Shown: piece after piece, positions 35,749-47,199 of the stretch
How positions within the stretch are numbered: position 1 is the first letter of the stretch
Layout: every line of letters begins with the position of its first letter
DNA from: Anaeramoeba flamelloides
Lineage: Eukaryota > Metamonada > Anaeramoebidae
Length of the DNA: 64,000 nt
Assembly (NCBI GenBank): GCA_027625915.1
Contig: JANTQA010000023.1
Coordinates: 14,880,001 to 14,944,000 of the forward strand
Reading direction: 5' to 3'
The notes under the pieces: model-generated
What the model saw: only the letters and a program-made list of their open reading frames with translations
Databases searched by the model: none
Told to the model about the DNA's origin: nothing
Program-made: the position numbers and the translations under genes

Positions 35749-36442
35749 TTAAAATGTCAAAAAATGGTTTTCAAGATATTTTGGATTGTTTTCAAAAAAT
35801 GAAACAAACTTTTGTCGTATTGTTTTGTGACTAGAAAAAAGTGGGTAGAAAAAAAAATCTTGATTTGAGTTCTTACATTAAAGTTTATTTAACAATAAAA
35901 GGCATAAATTTTTCTTTCGTTTTTTACACAAGAACAAAAAAAATCGTATTCTTTCAATCTGAAAAGTTAGTAACCAGATAAGAGAATCGCTTAGGATTTA
36001 AATAACTCTGTGACCAACTTGAGAAATTGACAGATCTTGATAATTCTGAAAGATGAGAATGAAAATTGTAATCAATTTATTTTAATAGAAATAACTGGTC
36101 TGTTGAAGTTTGTCATTCATTTTAGAGCAAATTTAGAAAATCTTTTTGGTCTACTTTTCTTTTTGAAAATAACTCCCACAATCGGGATTAAATAAGAATT
36201 TCTCAAAAATAATTTTTTCGTCAAATTTTGAACTCTTTTAAGGACTATCTGAATTTTATGCTCTGTGGGCATTGAAATACAATACGGCGAATAGATTAAG
36301 ACCTTTAAAATACAAGGAATTGAGGGAAAGTCAAAATATTGCCAATTTTTAGCATTTTAAGATTTTGACGAAAATCATTTATTAATCCAAAAACTTTTCG
36401 AAAAATCCCAACAAAGCAAGGTAAAAACAAAATGCTATTTTT
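35749..36442. other. Upstream region of the PAS gene
   Basis: Nothing recognised; it presumably contains the promoter. Confidence 0.4.
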
Positions 36443-36553
36443 TTGGATATTGTGAAAATGTCACTCCACTTTCTTTTCAGATGGGTGGCTACACTCACCA
36501 CCAACTCTAACATACTTCAATATAAAGTGGAGTGACATTTTCCCAATATCATT
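36443..36553. repeat. Short terminal-inverted-repeat element
   Basis: Left arm TGTGAAAATGTCACTCCACT and right arm AGTGGAGTGACATTTTCCCA, about 28 bases each including the outer GGATATT/AATATC, enclose about 50 bases with TGGGTGGCTACACTCACC. Only one copy was seen in the window. Confidence 0.7.
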
Positions 36554-36835
36554 TTGGAAGTCGAAAATTTTGAGAGAAAATTTTTGGATTTGTCGAAGGG
36601 AATTTTTTTTTATTTTTCGTGAAGGATCTGAAATTTTGGTAATGCTATTTTGAAGTCTTGAATTGGTTTTTTTCTTTAAATAATTAACAAAAGAGTTTTT
36701 TTTTTGTTGTTTTTTTTGTTCTAACTTTTAAATTTTTTTTTATTTGTAAAAACACAAAACATTTTTTCAAAGGAACACAAAACCATCAAGTGGGATTTTA
36801 TATTTTGGGTTTGTTGTGTAGAAAGGGCAATATAA

Positions 36836-37399
36836 AGAACAATTAAAATTCCATTTCCCAACACAAAAGGATCGAAGCAATTACCATTAAAGACTAAAAT
36901 TTCTCTATTTTACCAATTCATCAAGTTTGTGGTTGAGATAGCATTACAAAAGTAAAAAATATTAAAGGCACCTGTCTAAAGGAATGCTTGTTAAGTTTCT
37001 CAAACCACCACCTAATGTTAAACAACCCAATCAGTTGATTTTGAGGTATTGTTACTTTGTTGGGAGAATTACTCAACTACCCCTAACAAAACTCTCAAAA
37101 AAAATAGTAAAGGAAATAGAATGGGTTTCAAGATCCCAAAGATCGAAAAAAAAAAAAAGTCCAGAAACCTAATCAATGCACTTAGCTTTTAAATACCCAA
37201 CGAAACAAAATTAACCCAAAAAATTTTTTTCAGCATCAAAAAAACCAATTTAGAGACACCAGAGAAGAAAGCAAGGAATTCTTTATTTTTTCAAGAATAC
37301 TATCAAGATTTGTCAAGAGAAAATATCAAAGATGTTAAATTCAACCTAAAAATGGATTTGCCAAACTCAAAAATTTCCAAAAAACACTCTAAATTTTAG
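36836..37399 (+). pseudogene. Protein-kinase catalytic-loop relic
   Basis: Open stretches at 36836-36952, 36969-37047 and 37234-37399. The first two read FIKFVVEIAL then HLSKGMLVKFLKPPPNV and NQPNQLIL-like sequence. This is the order of a kinase alpha-E helix, the HRDLKPxN loop and the following beta strands (family pattern: hydrophobic helix, YLHSKGxxHRDLKPxNVLL). The catalytic HRD is replaced (LVKF), so it should be inactive. A TAA separates the first two pieces, and the last stretch (ETPEKKARNSLFFQEYYQDL) has no clear DFG. Probably a decayed kinase of the host. Confidence 0.45.
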
Positions 37400-39281
37400 A
37401 GTTAGCAAGATCTATAAGATCAAGTTTCTTTTAAGCCAATAAATATGTTTCTACACTTAAAAATAGTATTCACCAAACAGAAAATTTGGATAATCCAAAT
37501 AGAAAATATTATTACTTTTTGATAAAAATTTAAATAGGAGAAAAAGTGAAAAAAATTGTAAGTTGTTTTGTTTTCTGATCAAATAAGACATTTAAAATTT
37601 ATCCAAAAAATACTGCCCACTATATTTCAGATCATAAATCTAATATGCCTTACTATTCAGAAAACAATTAAATAAAAAGAGAAATAACTTTTTATTTTTA
37701 GAAAATTACAAAGACTTTTTTGCAAAATAATTACGAAACTTTCGAGTTGTCTCAATCTTGAGAGTAGAAAAAGTTTAAAGAATTCTTTATTTGGAGAAAC
37801 TACTATAATTGTGTACGAGAAGAAATTTTTTTTTCTAACAATTTCAAAAATAATTAAAAAAGTATTATTCTGGAAGTACCTTCAAAATTTATTTTAGAGA
37901 TAAAACACAAAATCAACAGTTATTGATGGACTTAGAGAAACTTAATTTCTCTCCTTCATTAAAAAAATTATATTGAAAAAAATATTTTATGAGTAAAAAT
38001 TTTTAGTTTCAAAACGAAAATCAGACCAACTAATCCCAAAAAAGACACCAATGAAGATTTCTAAGCTATTCATTTTACATTTAAGTCAGTTATTAGTACT
38101 TTTGAACGAATAAAGTCTTATATATTTAATAATTTCACCAGAAATCAATATCACTCTTCTTTATGATTCTCTGTGATTGGTGGGTATATATAATATCCAA
38201 AAAATTGAACCAAACAAATATAAGAAAGCTATTAATCTAAGAAATCCATTTTAACCAGTTTCAAAAATTTTACTTGTGTTCAGAATATTGATTTTCTAAT
38301 GAGAAAAACGAAATTATTCATCTACATGTGTTAAGCAAAACACACAAACAAGAAATAATGTACTTTAAATCAATTTTAAAAAAGATAGATTGAGATATTG
38401 AAAGATCAAAAATAGATTTTTTTACAAGAATTGAGTAGTAAGATCATTTTTTCGATTATTTTCAAAAAAGCTTGTAATTTCAATTTCAGAGCTACACCAC
38501 TTAAGGTAGATTTCTCCGATATCAAACGAATAACTTGTATCAAAAAGTAAATTCTTAAATTGCTCTTCTTTAAGTTGAAAAATTAAAATAATCAAAAAAA
38601 AATAATACTAATGATCTGATTACAAAAAAATTCAATTAAAAAAAAAGTTTACAAATAGAATAATTAGAATAAAGATTCAATAAATCAAAAAAAACTTTCG
38701 AGATCTCAATTCAATAAACAAAAAATATTAAAAAAATATTACATGCTCAATTTCAAAAAAAATTTGGAAAAAAAAATATAGAAACCAAGATCTGTAAAAA
38801 ATCGATTTTATCATTTATCATATTTTTATTTTTTTTTTACTTTTTGTAGAAAATCTCACATTTTATATACAAATAAAAAGTGTGTTTACATTTACAATGT
38901 CTCTAATTTAATAGAGTGAAAGCCTAATTATAATAAAAAAATTAAAAAATAAAAATCAACAAGAAATTTATTTACAAAAAACAACTTTTAAACATTTAAT
39001 TAAGAATTGAAAATTTAATTAAAAAATTTCATTTTTAAAGTATAGTTATCATTTTTTATTATTATTCCATTTGTTCGAGACAAAGCTATTTCATCAAAAT
39101 AGATTAAAATAATAACCCGATTGTCATAAATTTATGAAAAATGAAAAATATCTTATCGAGTGAATTTTCTGCATTATCGGAATTTCCGTTCATAAAATGA
39201 AATATTTTTCAACTATAGTCCCGTTGCAGACTGTTACTTCTATTCCATGAACAGTAAATATTCTCACCAAAATACTAATAA
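37400..39281. other. Intergenic region with one F repeat
   Basis: Repeat F2 lies at about 38050-38260. The rest is A/T-rich sequence without an exon-like block. Confidence 0.45.
38050..38260 (+). repeat. Dispersed repeat F, copy F2
   Basis: It follows F1 (22104-22510) block by block: TTATTAGTACTTTTGAACGA, TTTAATAATTTCACCAG, TTGGTGGGTATATA and AAATCCATTTT. Confidence 0.55.
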
Positions 39282-42200
39282 TTAAAATAAAAATAAATAA
39301 TTTTGATTATTTTTGAGAGTTTTTGGGCAAGTAATTGAGTTCCATCCCTCAATTTTAACCTTTTCGAATCCAAATTCAAAACAATAAGGAAATTTAGTTT
39401 GCAATTCTAAGGTTTGTGTATGTATTTTATAATTCTGATCGTTTTTGATAACTTTTAAAAATTTGTTGAGAGATCTTTTCTTGATAGCTTTATTATCCAT
39501 CTTGTCGGTTTGGAAATTGCTAAGGAGTTTAAATATTTGGGGGTAAGTGAGATCTGGTGCAATATTTTGAAATATTGATAGATATTCTGAAGGTGATTTG
39601 TTTTCAATAATTTTATTCATAATCAAGCAATCGGATGCTTGTTGCACAATATTTAAACATGGGAAATACGTACTCAAATCATTTTTTTTGAGAAAGGTTT
39701 CAAATTGTGTTAAAGCCAATTTTATCTTTACTCCGTTATGGTATGTACAATATTTGGTTTGCGATAGTAAAGTATTAAAAAGATGTCTACCAAAATATTT
39801 TAAGAGCGGCTTTGATAACAGTGTAGGGAACAGAGAGGGGATCTTATTTTTTTCTGACAAGACAGTCATTTTCAAAAAAATTGAATACAAATATGAACTT
39901 GTGGAAACGCTTATTGTTCTTTTTCTCTGGATCCGTTGTGATACACTCTCAGTATTTTCCAGGAATGTTGATATCAAATAAGGTTCTGTTTTGTTTTTAA
40001 AATTCTTCCAGATCAACTCAAAGCAGGTTAAAAATAACTCGTCCAATTGGTTTCTGAAATTTACAAGGCTGTTGTGCTCTTTCTGGGTTTCCTTCTGCAA
40101 ATTTTCCAATTTTTTATTACGATTTTGGATGGAATAGTTATTAGTCGGTTCGATCATATTAATTTTAAAAACGTTTGTTGTTTTATGGTGATAGTTGTGA
40201 TCAATTAATTTCATTAAAGTAATTAAATTGGATACAAGCCAATATAAAGTACTAACTTTATTTTTGTGGTTTTGGATTAACAAATCAATTTCTTGAATGA
40301 TATTAGAGAGAAAATTTTCTCTTAATTGATATTGGTCAGAATCCTCCAACTGTGAATTAAAGATATTTAGGTGTTCAAATGTTTTCAAAATTATACACGC
40401 CCCAATAGGTAAAGAATTGGAATAAAAGCCTTCAAATGTTTTTAATATATTTTTGATTAGCCATTTTATTGATTGTATATAAGGGGTTAAATCTACCAAA
40501 TTCTTGATTGTTGTTAATTCCAGTTTTTGTGCAAGTAAAATTGAATTTTGTTTTTCAATATAATATTTTTTGCTATTTAAAGTCTGCCTTTGATCGTTGT
40601 TGACTAAAAATTGTTTGTCTTCAGTATCACAACTTTCATTTTCGGTATCATTCTCATTATCATTGTCATTGTTATTTTCATTTTCATTACTAGTACTAGA
40701 ACCATTATCAATTTCAGTATCAGTGCCAGTGTCAGTCTTAGAATCATCTATAATTTCAGTATCTGTACCACTATCATTCTCAGATAAGTTTGGTGAATTA
40801 CTGGTAATTTCTTCTGAAGAAAAATCACTATTTTTACCAGAACTACTTCCAAAAGTTGATTGGATATCTTGACTTCCAATCGTCAATTCATTTTTTAGAT
40901 TTGATTTTGTATTAATCCTCTCGGGGTCGACTGGTGTTTTTGGATTTGCATTTTGTACTGTTAATTGAATCGGGTTGGAGTTGTTCGAAGCGCTTGAATC
41001 ACTATTCGGCTCAGTGTCACTATCAGTGTTAACAGCTAGGTATTTTTTATCAAACAAATCAAATTCATTAATGGAATCCTCAGACTTTGCTATGTCCTCC
41101 AATTCCCCAAAAAGCTCATTTTTTCTTGGTTTATTAGATCTTTGAGCACCATTCTCTTCACCCTCGTTATCTTTTGGCAATTGGGCCTGTGTTTCCATTC
41201 TGAATAATAAGGTCTCAGATTTGAGTTTTTGGTTATTCCAACGAGAAATACTGTTAATTTCTTCCTTTTCCTTCATTGTCTTTTCTTGGTTTCTTTTTGA
41301 ATGTTGCAAATAAGATTTGTCCATTGGATCATATATTGAATCACGGTGATACCATTTTTTCCACACCACAGAAATTCTTCTGGAAGGTCTTTTTTCGAGA
41401 TCTAAACTTATTTTGTTGTTTTGATCTTTGGCCATAAGATTTTGTTTCTTTTGCTGTTTTCTTTTAATATGCTTTTTTTTCTTCTTTTTATCGACTTTCT
41501 TTTGTTTTACTTTTTCATTGGTTATTTCTTTGTGTTCTTTGTCTGATAATTGTGAATTACTGCTTTCCTTTTTTTCTTTCTTTTTTTGATTTTGTTTCTT
41601 TTTTTGTTTCTTTTTTTGTTCTTTTGTTTGTCCCTTAGTTTCTTTCTTTCTTTCTTTGTTTCTTTCTTTTTCTTTTTCTTTTGCTTGCCCCTTTGTTTGT
41701 TTATTTGTTTGGTCCCTTTGTTTCTTTCTTTTGTTATTCTTTGTTTCTTTCTTACTTTGTTCTTTTGTTTGTCCCTTTGTTTGTTTGTTTATTTGTCCCT
41801 TTCTTTCTTTCTTTTTTTGTTCTTTTGTTTGACCCTTTTTTTCCCTCTTTGTTTCTTTCTTTCTTTCTTTCTTTGTTTGTTTTTTTTTCTTTTTCTTTTT
41901 CTTTTTCTTATTTGGTTTATTATTCTTTTTACTCGTTTCTTTCTTTTGTTTCTTCTTTTTCGGTTTCTTTATATTTGCTGAATTAAAGAAAACTAAAGGT
42001 GTTGGATAATGAATTTTCTTTCTTTTGGTCACTATTTGGGTCAAATTAAACTGAATGATTTTCTCGTTATTATCTTTTTCGTTTTGGATCTTGTGTAACT
42101 GATCAAGTATCAAAGTATTGATCATTAAAGGATCAACATTTAAAATGTTTTCTTTATGATCCGCTCTGCAAACAAGAACAATAAAGGGTGTTTTTTTTGG

Positions 42201-43013
42201 TTTATTATTTTTTTTATCGGTAATGGCATAGAGGGGAAGAATGATAACCGAGGACTCACCCATCGAATCGATGTTAGGACAAAAGCTGTAGCCAACTGAA
42301 GCAACAATTTCATTACTCAAAGACAATTTCTCAGTGCTTTGCGTTTGATCATTTTTAAATGTGCCTTTATTATTTTGATCAGCTAACTTGTTCTTTTTTT
42401 TGAATAGTTTTGAATATTGCTTTTTTTTTTTATTTTCAAGACTTTGTTGATAAATCCTCAAAATCAAATTTTTATTAGTTTTAATCTGATTCAAATCACT
42501 GGGTTCTTCTGTTTTACCTAGTTTGTTCACAATTTCATCAAAACTTGTGAATGCCTTATTATCCTTTTCTTTTTTTGATAAAAATTTGTGTTTGGTGTTT
42601 TTGAATTTGTTACGAAAACTATTTCTTTTATTCATCTTTTTATTAGTGCCTGCTTTATTCTCGTTTTCATTGTCGCCAATCTGGTTTTTGTCAATGCACT
42701 TTTCAATATCCCAACTATTTTGTGTTTTTTTCTGATTCTTTTTTAAAGTAAAATAAGTGAAAGGTATATTCCATTCTTCCATCCAAACATAGTTTCCTTC
42801 TTTTGTTTTTGTTTGGAAAGTGCTTATATTCGATTTGTGGCCAAATTTCCATTTCACACTAAGGGCTGTTTCGTTGTTTCTCGGTTTATAATTAAAGATT
42901 GAACATAGTAGAAAGCTTAAAATGCCATGTTTTTTTTGTGAACTAAAACTTTTAATCCTTGACATCTGATGAGTTTTGGTTAGGTGAATTATTTCAATAA
43001 AAATAAATTCCAA
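39282..43013 (-). CDS. NT-C2 and DIL (dilute) domain protein, single exon
   Basis: A 1,243-codon intronless ORF. A better start is Met17 (42965, MSRIKSFSSQKKHG), because the first 16 codons are A/T-rich and the bases before it read ACTCATCAG. Residues about 45-120 (VKWKFGHKSN; WMEEWNIPFTYFTL) and 225-290 (SSVIILPLYAI, FIVLVCRADH) look like an NT-C2 (EEIG1/EHBP1-type) lipid-binding domain with a long Lys-rich insert. Residues about 345-520 are almost pure Lys/Glu/Gln/Thr, encoded by tetranucleotide-type repeats. An acidic Asn/Asp/Ser-rich linker follows. Residues about 865-1180 form a DIL domain as in myosin V tails and afadin (YWLVSNLITLMKLIDHN; FETFLKKN; LNIVQQASDCLI; APDLTYPQIFKLLSNF). It probably links membranes or organelles to partners; it has no motor domain. 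The function is inferred. Confidence 0.85.
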   Translation of the reverse strand: MEFIFIEIIHLTKTHQMSRIKSFSSQKKHGILSFLLCSIFNYKPRNNETALSVKWKFGHKSNISTFQTKTKEGNYVWMEEWNIPFTYFTLKKNQKKTQNSWDIEKCIDKNQIGDNENENKAGTNKKMNKRNSFRNKFKNTKHKFLSKKEKDNKAFTSFDEIVNKLGKTEEPSDLNQIKTNKNLILRIYQQSLENKKKKQYSKLFKKKNKLADQNNKGTFKNDQTQSTEKLSLSNEIVASVGYSFCPNIDSMGESSVIILPLYAITDKKNNKPKKTPFIVLVCRADHKENILNVDPLMINTLILDQLHKIQNEKDNNEKIIQFNLTQIVTKRKKIHYPTPLVFFNSANIKKPKKKKQKKETSKKNNKPNKKKKKKKKKKQTKKERKKETKREKKGQTKEQKKKERKGQINKQTKGQTKEQSKKETKNNKRKKQRDQTNKQTKGQAKEKEKERNKERKKETKGQTKEQKKKQKKKQNQKKKEKKESSNSQLSDKEHKEITNEKVKQKKVDKKKKKKHIKRKQQKKQNLMAKDQNNKISLDLEKRPSRRISVVWKKWYHRDSIYDPMDKSYLQHSKRNQEKTMKEKEEINSISRWNNQKLKSETLLFRMETQAQLPKDNEGEENGAQRSNKPRKNELFGELEDIAKSEDSINEFDLFDKKYLAVNTDSDTEPNSDSSASNNSNPIQLTVQNANPKTPVDPERINTKSNLKNELTIGSQDIQSTFGSSSGKNSDFSSEEITSNSPNLSENDSGTDTEIIDDSKTDTGTDTEIDNGSSTSNENENNNDNDNENDTENESCDTEDKQFLVNNDQRQTLNSKKYYIEKQNSILLAQKLELTTIKNLVDLTPYIQSIKWLIKNILKTFEGFYSNSLPIGACIILKTFEHLNIFNSQLEDSDQYQLRENFLSNIIQEIDLLIQNHKNKVSTLYWLVSNLITLMKLIDHNYHHKTTNVFKINMIEPTNNYSIQNRNKKLENLQKETQKEHNSLVNFRNQLDELFLTCFELIWKNFKNKTEPYLISTFLENTESVSQRIQRKRTISVSTSSYLYSIFLKMTVLSEKNKIPSLFPTLLSKPLLKYFGRHLFNTLLSQTKYCTYHNGVKIKLALTQFETFLKKNDLSTYFPCLNIVQQASDCLIMNKIIENKSPSEYLSIFQNIAPDLTYPQIFKLLSNFQTDKMDNKAIKKRSLNKFLKVIKNDQNYKIHTQTLELQTKFPYCFEFGFEKVKIEGWNSITCPKTLKNNQNYLFLF

Positions 43014-43758
43014 TCAATTTTTAAAATGATCAAAAAGAAATGATATATTTTTTTTTTGTTTTCATCCTCAAAAAACTTATCACTTTTAACATAGATTTTA
43101 ATTATTAACATCAGTACGGTCATTTAAAAATGTTGGAACGTGTTTGTAAGGTTCACTTCTTGATGGAAAGTGTTAAAACGTGAAAAAGTCATGAAGTTTT
43201 CCGAAAGTATTGAGTTTTTTTGTTCGGTCTTTTACTTTTTATTCATTAAACTGATTGTTATTTTGAATTTGTTTAAGAATTATTTTTATTCCTCATTTTG
43301 AATGTTTAGATTAATGTTTAAATATTTTTCTATTAAGTAAAGTGATCAATAAAAAATTTGATTTAATTTCTATTCAATTTATTAAAAGTGAAATCAGACC
43401 GATTTTTGTTCACAAAGTCTTATCCCTGTTCTGAGATAAATAAAAATTATTTGAATTTTCCATTTTTTCTGAAATTATCTAACACACAACGGACAAGTTT
43501 TTTAAGAAGAAAAGAATCTGGGTCGGTTGTTCAAACCGATAATTGATTTAAAATTAATTTTGTTTTAATTTTAAAAAAAGTAGAAAGGGGTTAATTTAAT
43601 TTTTTAACTTAATGTATGCAATGAAGTGATAAACTCATTTTAAATCAAGAAATTCAAAATTTTTTCAAGATCAATTAGTAAAACAGTTTTTTATTAGTAC
43701 TTTACTTTAATTTATTATGACGACTATTTGTGAAATAAATTGGTTAAAAAGTGCAACA
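43014..43758. other. Upstream region of the NT-C2/DIL gene
   Basis: No exon or repeat recognised. Confidence 0.45.
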
Positions 43759-44158
43759 AGAAAAAAAGTTCCACACGGTTTTTAATTGGCAACTCAACGA
43801 AAAGCATGAGGTATCATTGATCTAAGAAGAAACAAATTAACTTTAAAGAATAATTCATTTTATTATTTTCAATCAAACCAACAAATAAAAACAATTTATG
43901 ACTTCTTTTTTAATCTTAAATCTGCTATGTTCTTTTATCGATCTCAAAAATATTTAATTTTTTAAACAAATTTTTAATAATTAGATCAAACAAAAAAAAA
44001 CTCCATATCTAAAAGAGAATATTAACGAAACTGTTCTTGTGATTGATCCTTTATTTTGTCAAAATTATATATTTTTTCTTTTATTAATTAATCTTACTTT
44101 TCATTTTCTATCAAGGTTCTATTACTTTACAATTAAAAATTGTGTTCCACTTTTTTCC
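43759..44158 (+). repeat. Family G element, copy G1
   Basis: Termini AAAAAAGTTCCACACGGTTT and TTGTGTTCCACTTTTTTC are imperfect inverted repeats followed by TTTAATTG-type sequence. The interior has AGAAGAAACAAATTAACTTT and ATTATTTTCAATCAAACCAA, shared with 57581, 59000 and partly 45776. Confidence 0.65.
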
Positions 44159-44567
44159 TTTTTCAATTTTCCCTCAAATAGCAAAAATAAAAGGAACGAA
44201 ATTTTCATTTAGCTTACCAAAATAGGTTTTAAAGATATTCTAAATTTAAAATCTTTAATTTTTTAATAGGAATCAATAATTATTATTTCAATTTGATAAT
44301 TGGGTATACTGGGGTTTGAATTTTAAATCTTAGGATTTTTTTTTTTTATTTTTCACAAGATGAAAAAAATTTTCGTTCTTATTATTTTATAATTTACAAA
44401 ATCTTGTGAGTTTTAAAAGCTTCTTTAATATAAGTCCTTTGGTTTGAAAATAAAATTCCAAAAAAAGTTGAACTTTTTTTCAAAAACAAAAATGATATTT
44501 TGAATTAAATTGATTTAAGGTTTACAATACCTGAAATTTGAAAAAAAGATTATTTTCTGTAGTTTGT

Positions 44568-45134
44568 ATGACTGGTTATTTTGGTTCTTTGGATATCGAT
44601 CTTCAACTTGGTATGGGTTTTAGTACCGGTTCAAACAGGCAATTTTTGGTAATTTTTTTTTTTATTCCACAATCCGAATTTAAAAGAGTAAGACTAATAT
44701 ATAAGAAAGATATTTAAGTTATAAAAAAATATGATTTATGGGTTTTTGTTTGAAAATTTTAATTATGATTGATTTTATTGGGTGCTTTTTAAAATAAATT
44801 TTTTTTTCATTTGGTTAATTGACTAAAAAGTAAATCAAAATATTCTTCTACAACCCAAAAATCAAAATTTTTTTATAACTTCAATCTATATAATTTTAGC
44901 CTCTTCAATTCGGATTTTGGAATAAAAAAAAAATAAAATAAATTGTCAAAAATTGTCATTTTGGACAATTATTAAAACCCATATTGAGTTGAAGATCTAT
45001 CAACTACGTACCAAATTAACAAGTCCTTACAAACGGCACAAGTTAATCCTTTTTTAAAATTTCAGGAATTGCCAACCTTAAATGATCCAAAATATTTGAT
45101 CTATAAAGAGAATAGTATTTTCATTTTAGAGTAA
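44568..45134 (+). CDS. Tiny two-exon gene or 3' end of a gene
   Basis: Exon 44568-44648 (ATG; TGYFGSLDIDLQLGMGFSTG) with donor TTTTTG|GTAATT, and exon 45066-45134 (acceptor AAATTTCAG; ELPTLNDPKYLIYKENSIFI, TAA), phase 0. Together they encode 49 residues. The first exon is less A/T-rich than its surroundings and reads as alternating polar/non-polar beta-like sequence. An acceptor-like CTGTAG sits five bases before the ATG, so these may be the last two exons of a longer gene whose 5' part I did not find. Family not recognised. Confidence 0.4.
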
Positions 45135-47199
45135 TGTTAAAAAAGTGGTAACTGTTTTTTTTTTTTTTTGAAATTATCAGAATTAAACTTTTTTGATAGT
45201 TTTCAGTTTTCATAAAGATTGATCTTTTTTTTTAAAAATAGGATACTTTCTTTTAGGACCAATCTAACACCACATTTAAAACCTGGGCCATCACTAAATT
45301 TAAATCAAAAACTTTCTTAAAGTTATAAAAATTTTTTTACTTTTTTAAAATTTAAAACAGATAAAAAGGTCTTAAAAAATCCTCACATTTAGAAAAAGGA
45401 TATATACTGAAAATTTCTATCATTTTGAGATCCAAATCGATCATCTTTCAATTTAATTTCAACAAATATTCTTTAATTGTGGAATAAAAGGATTATTTTC
45501 AAGCAAAAATCTAATCTATCCTAATTATTCTATCAAATAATCAAGAGTTTATAACAAATAGGGTACATATTTGTTTTTGATTTTTCTTTAAAAGAAAAAA
45601 CATTTTTAAATAATAATAATAATGCATTATTTTACTATTCATCAACTATAATATTATATTAATTTTGTTATCACATTAGTTTGACAATTATCACGATTTT
45701 CCGACATTTACTAGGATTTTAAAAGAATAATGTTATTATTTTAATCAGCATTATTTTATATAGCCAACATTTACACAAAGTGAACCAGAGAAAAAACGTA
45801 TAACATGGTTTTTAATTGGTGAAATTAATAGAACCTGAAAATGAAAAGTAAGATCAATTTACAAAAGAAAAAGAAAAATAAATAGGGATAATATGATTGA
45901 TTCAACTTAAGAAATGATTTTTTAATACTATTTTTTGGTTTCGATTATTCTTTGGTTGATCAATTGTTAAAAAATTGTTGAAAAAATTGATTATTTTTAT
46001 GATCTCCAAAACCACTCCATCTGATTTCAATAATCACGGAAATTTAATTAATGTTGGTTGTTTTGATTGAAAGATATATAATTGATTATTATTTGGAGTT
46101 AATTTGTTTCTTCCTAGATTTTTTTTTACTTTTCGTTTTTATCAATTTTCCCAATTAAAAAGGTATTGACCTATTTTCCTTATTATTATTTTTTTTCATA
46201 GACACTAATATTGTTATTTTAAAATATGTAGTATGATTTTTTTAAAAAATTAGGTTGTTAATTCAAAAAAATATATCATTAAAACCTCTCATATTCTTGA
46301 AAGAAATAATCTTATTATTAAATAAAATATTAATACTCTTTAAATATTAAGAAATATCCTTTTCTTTTTGTTTTACATGTTTATATATTTAATTAAAACA
46401 GATTATTGTTTTTCATTTTTGATTTATGATGATTATTAATGTTAGAATTAATTTGTGTTTAAAATTAAGCCCCAATTAAAACATTTTTATACACCAAAAT
46501 TCAATTTTCGAAGAAAAAAAAATACTTTTAAGTCGGTGGTATTTTTTACACATAAAATGAAATCTTGTAAAGATCTTGATTATTTTTTTTTTTTGTAATT
46601 TGTGTTTCAACTTTAGATCTGTATGAGTTAATCCCGTTTAAACAATTATTTTTATTTAAGTCTCTTTTTTGAAATTCAAAATTTATATGTTTCTAATATA
46701 AAAATAAAAAAAGTAACCAATTATTTTTATTAAACAATTAAGATAATTCTTGAAAAATATGAAAAAATATTTTTTGTTTTATGTTGGAAAGTCTTGATTT
46801 CGAAAGAAAGTTTTTTTTTTAGTTTCTTTTTCTTTGATTAATATTTCAATTCACATCTTCGACAATAAAAGAATTGTGGTATTGGTGGTTAAATAAATGA
46901 ATATTTGATAGGAGCCTAACAAAAGTCTATCAATTGAATTGTGATCTATCATGCAAATTAATTTTTTTCCTTTTATGATTGAGAAAAGTTGTTTTCTGTT
47001 TCAAAAAATGTAAAAAAATTGCAAAAAAATCTTCAATTTTAAGAAATTTTTTTAATAAATTGTTTGGTCTTATTCACAATAACCCTTATAACAATTCAAA
47101 TCATTTGTGTCAAAAAAAAAATGATTGTGAATTTTGAGGATAAAATTACTTTATTCCAAAATATCTACAAGAAAATTTTATTTTGAAAAATCTAATTTT
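45135..47199. other. Intergenic region with repeat fragments
   Basis: It contains a truncated G copy (about 45776-46020, with AACCTGAAAATGAAAAGTAA) and a 5'-end stub of family A (about 46466-46520, CCCCAATTAAAACATTTTTA). The rest shows nothing. Confidence 0.5.

Noticed and set aside
41586-41986. Plus-strand Phe/Leu/Ser-rich ORFs of 131 and 101 codons
   Set aside because: They are the complement of the Lys-rich tract of the minus-strand NT-C2/DIL gene.
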